Positions 24,553 through 34,584 of a stretch of 64,000 nucleotides of DNA are shown piece by piece. Under the pieces are notes generated by a model. It did no database searches. It was not told the origin of the DNA and was given only the letters and a program-made list of their open reading frames with translations. The stretch's first letter is position 1, and every line of letters begins with the position of its first letter. Origin of the DNA: Lutraria lutraria (lineage: Eukaryota > Mollusca > Bivalvia > Venerida > Mactridae); the NCBI GenBank assembly GCA_964023205.1, contig OZ026835.1, positions 1,877,053 through 1,941,052 on the forward strand. Direction: 5' to 3'. The position numbers and the translations under genes were made by a program.

Positions 24553-24612
24553 AGCGAGTGTTAGCTATGGAATTCTGAATTATCGTTCAGTTTCCAAAAA
24601 TCAACGACTTGT
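24553..24612. repeat. Dispersed repeat shared with 55.55 kb
   Basis: The phrase AGCGAGTGTTAGCTATGGAA...TATCGTTCAGTTTCCAAAAAT recurs at about 55549-55603 with a few differences. It is a short interspersed fragment of unknown class. Confidence 0.5.
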
Positions 24613-26099
24613 GTGTCAGTTTTTATTCAGTTTCTGATTGATATTAAACACTTTAAGCAGATTTTATAATCAATGCATTAATGGTGTATTAATAATTTTC
24701 TTATGAATGCGTGCACTGTACGGTCCTTGGGACAGAAAAAATGAAGTAATCTCATTGAAAAGTTGAAAAGGGAGCAAATACAGAATACCAAAAATAAAAT
24801 GAGTCTGATACATTTGGTTTAAACAAATTTATTTGTCAAGAAAAGACATGAAAGAAACCTACGTATAACCATACAATGCATTATGCAAATATCTAAACAA
24901 TTATACGGAAAGCATTGACTGTCTTATTTAAATACAAAATGATATAATGCCTTGTTTAATCAATATAATGACGTTCTCATTCAATATAGTCATAAATGCA
25001 CGTCGGATAATGACATATTGACTTAATATATTGACAAAGTGGCTAAATATATTGCTATTTGGACACAACAACGTTCATTTTGAACGATGTAATGTATAAG
25101 ACAGTCAAGGCTTTCCATAGAAGTGGATTAAATTGAATGCTTCTAGAGCTTGCAGCAATTTTCTTCACAGTAATTCATCACGGCTAAAAAACAAAGACAA
25201 TTACTTACGTAGTTTTGTAACAAGTCGCAAAGTATATTACTGATTACCTGAACAAATCTTGTGAAAATTCTAGGAAAATACTCATATAAATAATTGATAT
25301 ACTCAACAATTAATTAATCAACTGCAGTTACACAGTAACAGAACCTATTTTGACAACGGAAATCACAATATTAACACAAAATTGAAAAAGGTGCTAAAAT
25401 AAAAGACAAAAATAAAATCTCGTTATCACGACCAAGTACGTAAACAGTTGGGTCGGTTTTAATATCCAGCGGCGTCATTAACAAGTTGAAATATCCAGCG
25501 GCGGGGAACTATTGAATTCTGGTCTGAAAGTAAATTTAATCTCGTTAAAGTAGGATGGTTTTAATATAGAGGTGGACGCTAAGCGAAGTATTAAAGTAAC
25601 TGCTGATATCTAACGTAATAATTAACGTTTTATTACTGGCAGAATAATTGTTTGAATGGAAAAGCAACATACCCAAGTACCTAAATTTAAATGATGAATA
25701 TTGGAAGCGACCATTAATGAAAGGGAGATAACTTGGAAATTAAAAAATCGACAAAAAAACATTTTCGATGTTCAATCAGATATTTTTTTTTCTTTTTCAA
25801 GGTAAAACTATACTGTTTTATATATTTTTATGAAGGCGAACGATCAGGTATGTTTGAATTAACTGGAAGAAAATGTTAGGGAACAATCATGTTTGTAAAT
25901 TACAAAGAGAGTTAGGTTACGAAAGTAATGAGATTTGAAACATTTTTAAATTTATGTAGCATTTCTTGACAGATATAGCTTTATACACTTTTAAAGACTA
26001 GGTATCTTAAAAGTCATTTCAAACATGATATATTTAATCATTTAATTTAGCATATATCCTACTTGTCGAAGTCCATATGCTGGAATACAATCCTGATAT
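24613..26099. other. Intergenic; seed sequence of the 35-bp minisatellite
   Basis: No gene. The stretch 24815-24910 (AAATTTATTTGTCAAGAAAAGACATGAAAG...ACGTATAACCATACAATGCA) is a single-copy relative of the unit and left flank of the tandem array at 33.8-34.6 kb. This suggests the segmental duplication once reached at least this far. Around 25460-25510 the phrase ATATCCAGCGGCG occurs twice. Confidence 0.5.
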
Positions 26100-26849
26100 T
26101 TAATGATAGGATTTTGATACTATACAATATAGAAAATATGTCAGTGACAAATGTTACAATAATATAACATTACATTAAACAATATCAAACTATTATACAA
26201 TATGACATTCATAAATTATTCGGCACTCCTCGACCAATTACGTCTTATCTCGGCAAACTTGACCTCGTACACGTGTATGCCGACATTGGAACTATATTGT
26301 ATTAGGTATTCCCCGAGTGTAAAATTACCTAAAAATGGCGGTCTCCATGAAAGAAACGCGCAACATTTTTTTTTTAAAAAGCACTGTTTGTTGCATACAT
26401 GTACAAAGTTTCGCAGAATGCAAAAATTTGCACTTCTTAAGGCTATTTCTGCAATAGGCCTACAGTCAGTCTTTGATAAAAGTCATTTTAACGGATCGTG
26501 ACTGGCTGAATGATCATGTCAAGTTTCATCGATTTATAGATTTAAAACTTAGACAGTAATTATGTACTTAAATAAACCTACTGTAAAAAATCCATTTCAA
26601 GTGATTTGAAACAAATGTTGTATTTGGTTGGTCTTCTATAAACCAATATCGCACGTAATTTACATATTTTTGAACAACAATAAAGTTCTACTAGTACTCT
26701 GTATATATGAATATATTACAACAAATATCCTTAAAATAACTACTAATGTATAATCAGGGAACCGTGCGTCACTTGGCTTATATTTGACGTATTACGTCAT
26801 AAATAAATTTGATAATAATAAAATTATTTACGTGGTCAATTGATTACTC

Positions 26850-27000
26850 CTCCCGGGCCTCTGTGGTCGAGTTGTTTTGATCTTGGACCAGTAACCATTA
26901 GACCATCACCAGTGAGAGTTGGAATCCCGCTTAGTACCAAATTTCACGTGTGAGGAAGCTGCCAACTTTGCCTACGGAAGGTCTGTGGCTCTACATAGGT
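26850..27000 (+). repeat. tRNA-headed SINE family S1, copy 2
   Basis: The head is CCTCCCGGGCCTCTGTGGTCGAG, with the B-box region GAGAGTTGGAATCCCGCTTAG. The body is interrupted at about 27002 by the mariner fragment and seems to resume near 27635 (ACCCAGGTTCTTTC). The counterpart at 39808 is uninterrupted. Confidence 0.65.
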
Positions 27001-27001
27001 G

Positions 27002-27634
27002 TACGTCCCGCACTGTCCGACGCCGATCCCGAACGATGACGCGGCAAACGTCGGCAATGGTCTCAGCGTTGAATTCTTTCGGTCGACCTGGTGTTTTTTC
27101 CACTTCTGGTGACCAACCGTCACTAAACCGCTTATGTCATTTGTATACAAGAGCTCTAGATAGTTTCCGGTGGTCGTCTGTAAGTTTCAGCTTTTTTTTG
27201 CGTTTCAATAGCTATCATTCCGAGGTCGACACCATTTTTATAACATTTCGGTGGGCCGCGTTTTCCGTGGACGTCGACATTTTTAATAATTTAAAAAGGG
27301 CATTGATGAACTTCAACGCGCTCTGTTTTTACCGTTAGCGATGTCAACGTTCTCAAACTTGACATAGTAACGTAATATATATTAACTTTGTATCAGACAG
27401 AACCGTTCGGTGCAGTTTTACTGACTTCAATATTTGTGACTATCATGTAACAAAATTCTCAAAATTTGGCATTGGCCGCCTAACCCTACCTACGGTTTAT
27501 CTTACTTTAATAACATACGTACTATTAACATAACTGATATATGAAGTCTGTAAAGGAAGTTTCATCAAAATATTTCGTTGCGTTAGTTGTTAGAAAAATC
27601 AGTTTGTCTACGCTATTTTGGGACAACCCTCGTA
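27002..27634 (-). pseudogene. Mariner transposase N-terminal fragment
   Basis: On the minus strand from the right end: TACGAGGGTTGTCCCAAAAT is a typical mariner terminal repeat, followed by about 290 bp of leader. A decayed frame from about 27330 to 27003 then encodes the helix-turn-helix DNA-binding part, with recognisable phrases IETQKKL, TDDHRKLSRALVYK, HKRFSDGW, GRPKEFNAETIADV and RDRRRTVRD. Breaks: a one-base insertion early in the frame, and TGA where families have Trp in the VYKWHKRF motif. The catalytic DDD domain and the other terminal repeat are missing. TA dinucleotides flank both ends. It sits inside a SINE and is absent from the duplicated segment at 39.9 kb, so it inserted after the duplication or was lost there. 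Confidence 0.8.
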
Positions 27635-28150
27635 TACCCAGGTTCTTTCTCCATCGTGGAAAGTCACCCAAATGTCTAATGGGAGCAAGATAAATCGTTT
27701 TCAATAAATAAATTATAAGTGAAAATGATTTCTAAAATCTTTGTAAATGAAAGCAAAATCTACTTAAGGAAAAAAAGATTTGACCGGATGTGTTTCCGTG
27801 ATTTTTTAAGCCAATAAAGGTACATCTCTGTGATTCTTCTTACATTGTAACTTGTGGCGTCTTCTTTCCAAAGGTATCATTTTTTATTAATGTTCGATTA
27901 TAAGCAAAAAAGATATTGATTTTTTTTGAAGAGCGGACAAGACTTTTGTCCATTAGTGAACATTTGTTCGTTACTCAATTTAAATATGAATTGGAGTATA
28001 AAATATGTGAACATGTACATTGTATCGCTTAACTAGGTGACGTCCCGTGGCGAAAAAGACATTTCAACGTAGAACGACCGCCAGATGTTAAACATAATAT
28101 CTCACCATGTCTGTTATGCTTAAAAATAAAACACAATATCCATATCAGAG

Positions 28151-29563
28151 TTAATTCAGAAGATACGATTTTAAATGACACCACCCCTTCTTGATTGTTT
28201 GTCTCAACTGCTCAATTCTGAAAGCATAAATGATTGGATTGATACCGGAGTTAAATAACGAGAAGGTAACAATCATGAATTTAGTCCTCCGACTCAAGAA
28301 ACCTTCTTGGAGACTTTCAAGTACAAACAAAATGTTCAGTGGAGTTAAACAAATATCAAGAACAAGTAATACCAGTGCTGTAGTAACCAAAATCTTGGAA
28401 TGTTTGCTGTGTTTAACGCGACTCTTCCTAGGTCTGCTGCCTTGTGAGTCTAGAGGTTCTTCATGAGACTGACGAGTCAGACTTTTTCCTTTAATGAAAG
28501 AAACTTTGTTCGGTGATTTGTCCACTGAATCAAGTTTGTGACATGCATCATGATCCACTGTCTGGCGACTACCTGAGGGTTTATTTGCTTGGCTATCGAG
28601 GATTGTGTTGTCTTTAATTCCACTACTTTGGCTGTCGGGTAACGCGGAGTTTTCTTGTTTCACACTCTTTGGTGATAGTTGCTGTTGACTATTCTTGCTA
28701 GAATTTGTCGAACGAATTGGTCGATGTTGCGGTACTTTTAACATGTTGTCCGTTTTTGATTCAATAAACTTTGTTCCATGGAGCAAATTTAATCGTTTTG
28801 GTACAGATTCCTCAGTCCTGGTAGTTGAAGTTGAACTCAACTGAATTGAATTTGGGATGGTTTCGACTTTGACCCACGTATGTCGCAGTTTCAAGTAAAT
28901 CGATATATACATAATGTTGATAACTATTTGTGGTGCCAGCAAAGATATGTTCCATATTGAAAGTGTAAGATTATATCCATCTTGAAATAACAAATTCAAA
29001 GAGCAAACATGTAGTGTTGAACCCCATCTACCAAAGACAGTAGATGGAGTGAAGGCGATTATACTGGCAACAAACCAAACAATCAAAACTTGTATCATTG
29101 TACTTTTCATTGACATTCCTTCGTGTCGTCTTAATGACTTAAGACGAAAGAATACGGTTACAAACCTATGTAAACAAATACCAAATGTATGATAAAAACT
29201 AGCTATTTGAGCAGTTGCGTAGAAACCGAACACTGCTAAGCACAGTTCATGAGAAGTGAACGATCTTGGTGACTGATAGTTAAGTGTAAGTACTAAAGTT
29301 GAAAATCCAACCAGAAGATCTGTGAAACTTAAACTCAGAACTTGTACATTCATTAAATTCTTCTTTATGTTCGCACTTGCAACGAAACAAATAACAACCA
29401 CACCGTTTGTCAGAATTATCCATGAACATAAAGTAAGCAATGCTCCGACAATATTACTGTCTGGTTTTTCATATCCAAGCTCGTTGTCGCCACACACGGT
29501 CGAATTTGTTTGATTAAGTCCGGTTAAATTGCGTAAGAATTCACAATCCGTAGTGTTTATCAT
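28151..29563 (-). CDS. Orphan class A (rhodopsin-like) GPCR, intact, 470 aa
   Basis: Seven-transmembrane receptor of the plasma membrane with an uninterrupted frame. The N-terminus carries four N-glycosylation sequons (N3, N12, N17, N20) and no signal peptide. Family landmarks: N53 (TM1), D82 in SFTDLL (TM2), C108 and ECL2 C187 for the disulphide, R133 (TM3), W163 (TM4), P211 and Y219 (TM5), P408 (TM6), N442-P443-I-I-Y446 (TM7). Two canonical switches are altered: the DRY motif reads H132-R133-F134, and CWxP reads C405-L406-T407-P408. Position 3.32 is Tyr115, so an amine ligand is unlikely. Intracellular loop 3 is about 160 residues, Ser- and Lys-rich. The ATG follows an in-frame stop four codons upstream. 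Ligand and subfamily are not assignable. Its two paralogues are at 40.6-42.0 and 52.2-53.5 kb. Confidence 0.93.
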   Translation of the reverse strand: MINTTDCEFLRNLTGLNQTNSTVCGDNELGYEKPDSNIVGALLTLCSWIILTNGVVVICFVASANIKKNLMNVQVLSLSFTDLLVGFSTLVLTLNYQSPRSFTSHELCLAVFGFYATAQIASFYHTFGICLHRFVTVFFRLKSLRRHEGMSMKSTMIQVLIVWFVASIIAFTPSTVFGRWGSTLHVCSLNLLFQDGYNLTLSIWNISLLAPQIVINIMYISIYLKLRHTWVKVETIPNSIQLSSTSTTRTEESVPKRLNLLHGTKFIESKTDNMLKVPQHRPIRSTNSSKNSQQQLSPKSVKQENSALPDSQSSGIKDNTILDSQANKPSGSRQTVDHDACHKLDSVDKSPNKVSFIKGKSLTRQSHEEPLDSQGSRPRKSRVKHSKHSKILVTTALVLLVLDICLTPLNILFVLESLQEGFLSRRTKFMIVTFSLFNSGINPIIYAFRIEQLRQTIKKGWCHLKSYLLN

Positions 29564-29759
29564 TGTTTAAGTAAATTTAATCATAAGAAAATACAAAATA
29601 CACGAGGGAATCGGAATACCCTAGTAGATGATCGTAACAATGAAACTTAAGTTCTTCTGGCTTGCTGACTTCGCAGTGATGCGATGGATACTGCGAAAAC
29701 CAACACTAGACGCAACTGATAAACTGCCGTATACAAATGTCGATAGTTCACATTATCAA

Positions 29760-29769
29760 TATTTATATA
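29760..29769 (-). promoter_or_regulatory. Candidate TATA box of the intact GPCR gene
   Basis: TATATAAATA on the minus strand, about 200 bp upstream of the ATG. It is conserved at 42189-42198 upstream of the second copy, though the whole flank is conserved there. Position and sequence only; no start-site evidence. Confidence 0.3.
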
Positions 29770-29850
29770 GCTGTATGGTGTTCAATCTGATACGAGTATG
29801 TACCACCTTTCAGTCATTAGTGGTATACAGACATCATTTCCATAAGCAAT

Positions 29851-30510
29851 GGTAAGATGCTCACTAACACTGTCTCACTATTTCTACCATTAGAGGTAAC
29901 ATACACACTAACACTGTCTCACTATTTCTACCATTAGAGGTAACATACACACTAACACTGTCTCACTATTTCTACCATTAGAGGTAACATACACACTAAC
30001 ACTGTCTCACTATTTCTACCATTAGAGGTAACATACACACTAACACTGTCTCACTATTTCTACCATTAGAGGTAACATACACACTAACACTGTCTCACTG
30101 TTTCTATCATTAGAGGTTAGATGCTCACTAACACTGTCTCACTATTTCTACCATTAGAGGTTAGATGCTCACTAACACTGTCTCACTATTTCTACCATTA
30201 GAAGTAAAATACACACTAACACTGTCTCACTGTTTCTACCATTAGAGGTAAGATACACACACTGTCTCACTATTTCTACCATTAGAGGTAAGATACACAC
30301 TTACACTGTCTCACTATTTCTACCATTAGAGGTAAGATACACACTTACACTGTCTCACTGTTTCTACCATTAGAGGTAAGATACACACTTACACTGTCTC
30401 ACTGTTTCTACCATTAGAGGTAAGATACACACTTACACTGTTTCACTATTTCTACCATTAGAGGTTAGATGCTCACCAACACTGTCTCACTATTTCTACC
30501 ATTATAGGTA
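29851..30510. repeat. 44-bp minisatellite, copy 1 (~15 units)
   Basis: The unit is ACTAACACTGTCTCACTATT followed by TCTACCATTAGAGGTAACATACAC. The first five units are almost identical; later ones vary between GTAAGATACAC, GTTAGATGCTC and TGTTTC for TATTTC. The array lies 0.3 kb upstream of the GPCR gene. The same array in the second duplicate has only about seven units. Confidence 0.95.
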
Positions 30511-30555
30511 AAATGCTATCACTGTCCATTGATCTCTGTTAATCGTAAGAGGAAA

Positions 30556-30760
30556 ATGGGACTTCCGTGGTTGAGTGTTTATGGTCTCTAACTTGTATTG
30601 CACTAGACCCTCATCGCTGTTCGTCTCCAACCAAGGACTAGTTTTCATTTATGCAAAAGCTATTCAGCAAGATTACGGAAGGTCGATTGTCTATCCAGGT
30701 GTAAGCATAGGGTCTTCCTCGATCTTTAAAACTAGAAAGCCAAATGGCCCTGACGGTGGA
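30556..30760 (+). repeat. tRNA-headed SINE family S1, copy 3
   Basis: The head is GACTTCCGTGGTTGAGTG, then GCACTAGACCCTCATCGCTG and TTCATTTATGCAAAAGC. Counterpart at 42635. The 120-codon frame across it is not a gene. Confidence 0.55.
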
Positions 30761-30929
30761 TGCGATACTAAACCCATTATCACTGGCTCACCTTTTTATG
30801 AAAAAATCATAGATTTCTTTGATACGTTTTTGGTAAAATACTTGCGAATAGAAATTTCAAAATCACGCATTTTTCCCGTATACGAAGCTAACGTATTAGG
30901 GAATTACAGTATCTGTAATGTATTGTATG

Positions 30930-33425
30930 AATTGTAGTTCTGTTGTAAGCGGTTGACTGTTGTTAGGGGATGACTGTTGGAAGAGGTTGACTGTTGTAAG
31001 GAGGCATTTGTTGTAAGGGGTTTGCTGTTGTAGTGGTTGACTATTGTAAGGGGTTGGCTGTTGAAGGTGGTTGACTGTTGAAAGGGGGTGGCTGTTCTAA
31101 GGAATTGACTGTTATAAGGAGGTTGTTGTTGTAATGAGGTGATTGTTGTAAGGAGGCAGTTGATGGAAGGAGAGGATTGTTGTCAGGGTTTGACTGTTGT
31201 AAGGAGAAATTTGTTATGAGTTGGTGGTTGTTGTAAGGAGTTGACTGTTGTAAGGGGGTGGTTGTTGTAAGGAGGTGATTGTTGTAAGGAGGCAGTTGAT
31301 GGAAGAAGAGGATTGTTGTAAGGGTTTGACTGTTGTAAGGGGAAATTCGTTATAAGTTGGTGGTTGTGGTAAGGAATTGACTGTTGTAAGGGTGTGGTTG
31401 TTGTAAGGAGTTAACTTTTGTAAGGGGTTGACTATTGTCAGGAGGCATTGTTTTAAAGGGGTTGATTATTGTCAGGAGGCATTTGTTGTAAAGTGGTGGT
31501 TGTTGTAAGGGGTTGGCTGTTATAAGAAGGCATTTGTTTTGATGAGGTGGCTATTATAAGGGGTTGGCTGTTATAAGAAGGGATTTGTTGTGATGAGGTG
31601 GCTATTATAAGGGGTTGGCTGTTATAAGGGGTTGGCTGTTATAAGGGGTTGACTGTTATAAGGGGTTGGCGGTTGGCTGTTATAAGGAGGCATTTGTTTT
31701 GATGAGGTGACTATTATAAGGGGTTGACTGTTATAAGGGGTTGACTGTTATACGGGGTTGGCTGTTATAAGGGGTTGACTGTTATAAGGGGTTGGCTGTT
31801 GGCTGTTATAAGGAGGCATTTGTTTTGATGAGGTGGCTATTATAAGGGGTTGGCCTTTATAAGGAGTTGGCTGATATACGGGGTTGGCTGTTATAAGGGG
31901 TTGGCTGTTATAAGGGGTTGACTGTTATAAGGGGTTGGCTGTTGGCTATTATAAGGAGGCATTTGTTTTGATGAGGTGGCTATTATAAGGAGTTGACTGT
32001 TATAAGGGGTTGGCTGTTATAAGGAGTGGTCTGTTATAAGGGGTTGGCTGTTATAAGGGGTTGACTGTTATAAGGGATTGACTGTTATAAGGGGTTGTCT
32101 GTTATAAGGGGTTTACTGTTATAAGGGGTTGGCTGTTATAAGGGGTTGACTGTTATAAGGAGTTGTCTGTTAAAAGGGGTTGACTGTTATAAGGGGTTGG
32201 CTGTTGGCTGTTATAAGGAGGCATTTGTTTTGATGAGGTGGCTAATATAAGGGGTTGACTGTTGTAAGTGGTTGACTGTTATAAGGGGTTGGCTGTTATA
32301 AGGGGTTGACTGTTATAAGGGGTTGGCTGTTATAAGGGGTTGTCTGTTATAAGGGGTTGTCTGTTATAAGGGGTTGACTGTTATAAGGGATAGACTTTTA
32401 TAAGGGGTTAACTGTTATAAGGGGTTGGCTGTTGGCTGTTATAAGGAGGCATTTGTTTTGATGAGGTGGCTATTATAAGGGGTTGACTGTTGTAAGTGGT
32501 TGACTGTTATAAGGGGTTGGCTGTTATAAGGGGTTGACTGTTATAAGGGGTTGGCTGTTATAAGGGGTTGTCTGTTATAAGGGGTTGTCTGTTATAAGGG
32601 GTTGACTGTTATAAGGGATAGACTTTTATAAGGGGTTAACTGTTATAAGGGGTTGGCTGTTGGCTGTTATAAGGAGGCATTTGTTTTGATGAGGTGGCTA
32701 ATATAAGGGGTTGACTGTTATAAGTGGTTGACTGTTATAAGGGGTTGTCTGTTATAAGGGGTTGGCTGTTATAAGGGGTTGACTGTTATAAGGGATTGAC
32801 TTTTATAAGGGGTTAACTGTTATAAGGGGTTGGCTGTTGGCTGTTATAAGGAGGCATTTGTTTTGATGAGGTGGCTAATATAAGGGGTTGACTGTTATAA
32901 GTGGTTGACTGTTATAAGGGGTTGGCTGTTATAAGGGGTTGACTGTTATTAGGGATTGGCTGTTGGCTGTTATAAGGAGGCATTTGTTTTGATGAGGTGG
33001 CTATTATAAGGGGTTGACTGTTGTAAGTGGTTGGCTGTTATAAGGGGTTGGCTGTTATAAGGGGTTGACTGTTATAAGGGGTTGGCTGTTATAAGGGGTT
33101 GGCTGTTATAAGGGGTTGACTGTTATAAGGGGTTGACTGTTATAAAGGGTTGGCTGTTGGCTGTTATAAGGAGGCATTTGATGTTAGGAGGTGGTTGTAA
33201 GATGGCGATTGTAAGGAGTTGACAGCTCTAAGGGGTCGACTGTTGTAAGGAGCTGACGGTTGTAAGGGGTTGAGTGTTGCAAGGAGGCTCTTCTTGAAAG
33301 GGGTGGATGTTGTTAGAAGATGGCGGTTGTAAAGAGTTGACTGTTGCAAGGAGGCTTTTGTTGTAAGAGGGTGGTTGTTGTAAGAAGATGGCTGTTGTAA
33401 AGGGTTGGCTGTTGATTGGAGGTTT
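30930..33425. repeat. 17-bp G-rich minisatellite with higher-order units, ~2.5 kb
   Basis: The basic unit is GGTTGRCTGTTATAAGG (R = A or G). On the left (30930-31500) and right (33180-33425) margins units are diverged and read TTGTAAGG. In the centre they are uniform. A landmark insert, GGAGGCATTTGTTTTGATGA, recurs about ten times. Blocks starting at about 32217 and 32447 are near-identical ~225-bp repeats, showing that multi-unit blocks were amplified. Strand asymmetry is strong: the plus strand is almost free of C apart from CTG. Confidence 0.95.
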
Positions 33426-33812
33426 GGTTATTTTACTTGTAAAGATAAAAGTTTGAAAATAACGATTGCTTGCCTAACACTGTCTTAAGTTTGGTTACTC
33501 TGCATATTAAGTGGGAAAATATATGTATACATGAATTATAGATAAAAACTTGGCAATAAGTTACCTCATTTATTTACGTTGGAAAATAGTAAAACTTCAG
33601 ATAGAATGTCCCGCACTAAAGATACAACAAGTACTGCGCGTTATGAAAAAAAATACTTGTGAAATTCTTCGGAATTAATCTATATGATTTTGTCAATTCT
33701 AAGAATTGTATCATTCATAAATTATGACCGATATTATACAGATGAACCGGATACTAATTTAAACGAGCGGGGTAATTCATTTTGTATAAACATATTTATT
33801 TGTCAAGACAAG

Positions 33813-34584
33813 ACATGAAACAACAATACGTATATGATCCATACAATACATGAAACAACAATACGTATATCATTCATACAATACATGAAACAACAATACG
33901 TATATCATCCATACAATACATGAAACAACAATACGTATATCATTCATACAATACATGAAACAACAATACGTATATCATTCATACAATACATGAAACAACA
34001 ATACGTATATCATCCATACAATACATGAAACAACAATACGTATATCATTCATACAATACATGAAACAACAATACGTATGTCATTCATACAATACATGAAA
34101 CAACAATACGTATATCATTCATACAATACATGAAACAACAATACGTATATCATTCATACAATACACGAATCAACAATACGTATATCAAGCATACAATACA
34201 TGAATCATCAATACGTATATCATCCATACAATACATGAATCATCAATACGTATATCATTCATACAATACATGAAACCACAATACGTATATCATTCATACA
34301 ATACATGAAACAACAATACGTATATCATCCATACAATACATGAAACAACAATACGTATATCATCCATACAATACATGAAACCACAATACGTATATCATTC
34401 ATACAATACATGAAACCACAATACGTATATCATTCATACAATACATGAAACAACAATACGTATATCATTCATACAATACATGAAACCACAATACGTATAT
34501 CATTCATACAATACATGAAACAACAATACGTATATCATCCATACAATACATGAAACAACAATACTTATATCATCCATACAATAC
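33813..34584. repeat. 35-bp minisatellite (~22 units)
   Basis: The unit is ACATGAAACAACAATACGTA then TATCATTCATACAAT, with CATTC/CATCC and CAACAA/CACAA variants. The left flank (AAACATATTTATTTGTCAAGACAAGACATG) and right flank (AATACAAATATCTAATAAACAA) match the single-copy locus at 24815-24910, so the array grew from one ancestral unit. Confidence 0.95.

Larger units (their letters stand above)
26100..30915. repeat. Segmental duplication, copy 1
   Basis: Collinear with 38530-42990. Matching blocks in order: ATTACGTCTTATCTCGGC (26240 / 38655), CCCCGAGTGTAAAA with AATGGCGG (26311 / 38719), SINE head CCTCCCGGGCCTC (26850 / 39808), CAAGACTTTTGTCCAT (27938 / 40200), the GPCR gene, the 44-bp minisatellite, a second SINE, and CGATACTAAACCCA onward (30760 / 42837). 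A mariner fragment is present only in this copy. Confidence 0.9.

Noticed and set aside
24371..24553. Short frames in the arms of foldback elements (also 16178-16372)
   Set aside because: Inverted-repeat arms without codon bias or domains.
26919..27338. 139-codon plus-strand frame
   Set aside because: It is the antisense of the mariner fragment, whose minus-strand reading gives clear transposase motifs.
28230..29513. Plus-strand open frames inside the GPCR genes (also at 40638-41942 and 52236-53492)
   Set aside because: They recur antisense at the same places in all three paralogues because the receptor codons are conserved. They have no features of their own.
30930..33425. Interstitial telomere-like sequence
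   Set aside because: The unit is 17 bp and not TTAGGG-based, although GGGGTTG is frequent.
33813..34584. CRISPR-like array of regular repeats
   Set aside because: Units are contiguous with no unique spacers, and the context is a eukaryotic genome. It is an ordinary minisatellite. The same applies to the arrays at 19.2, 29.9 and 30.9 kb.
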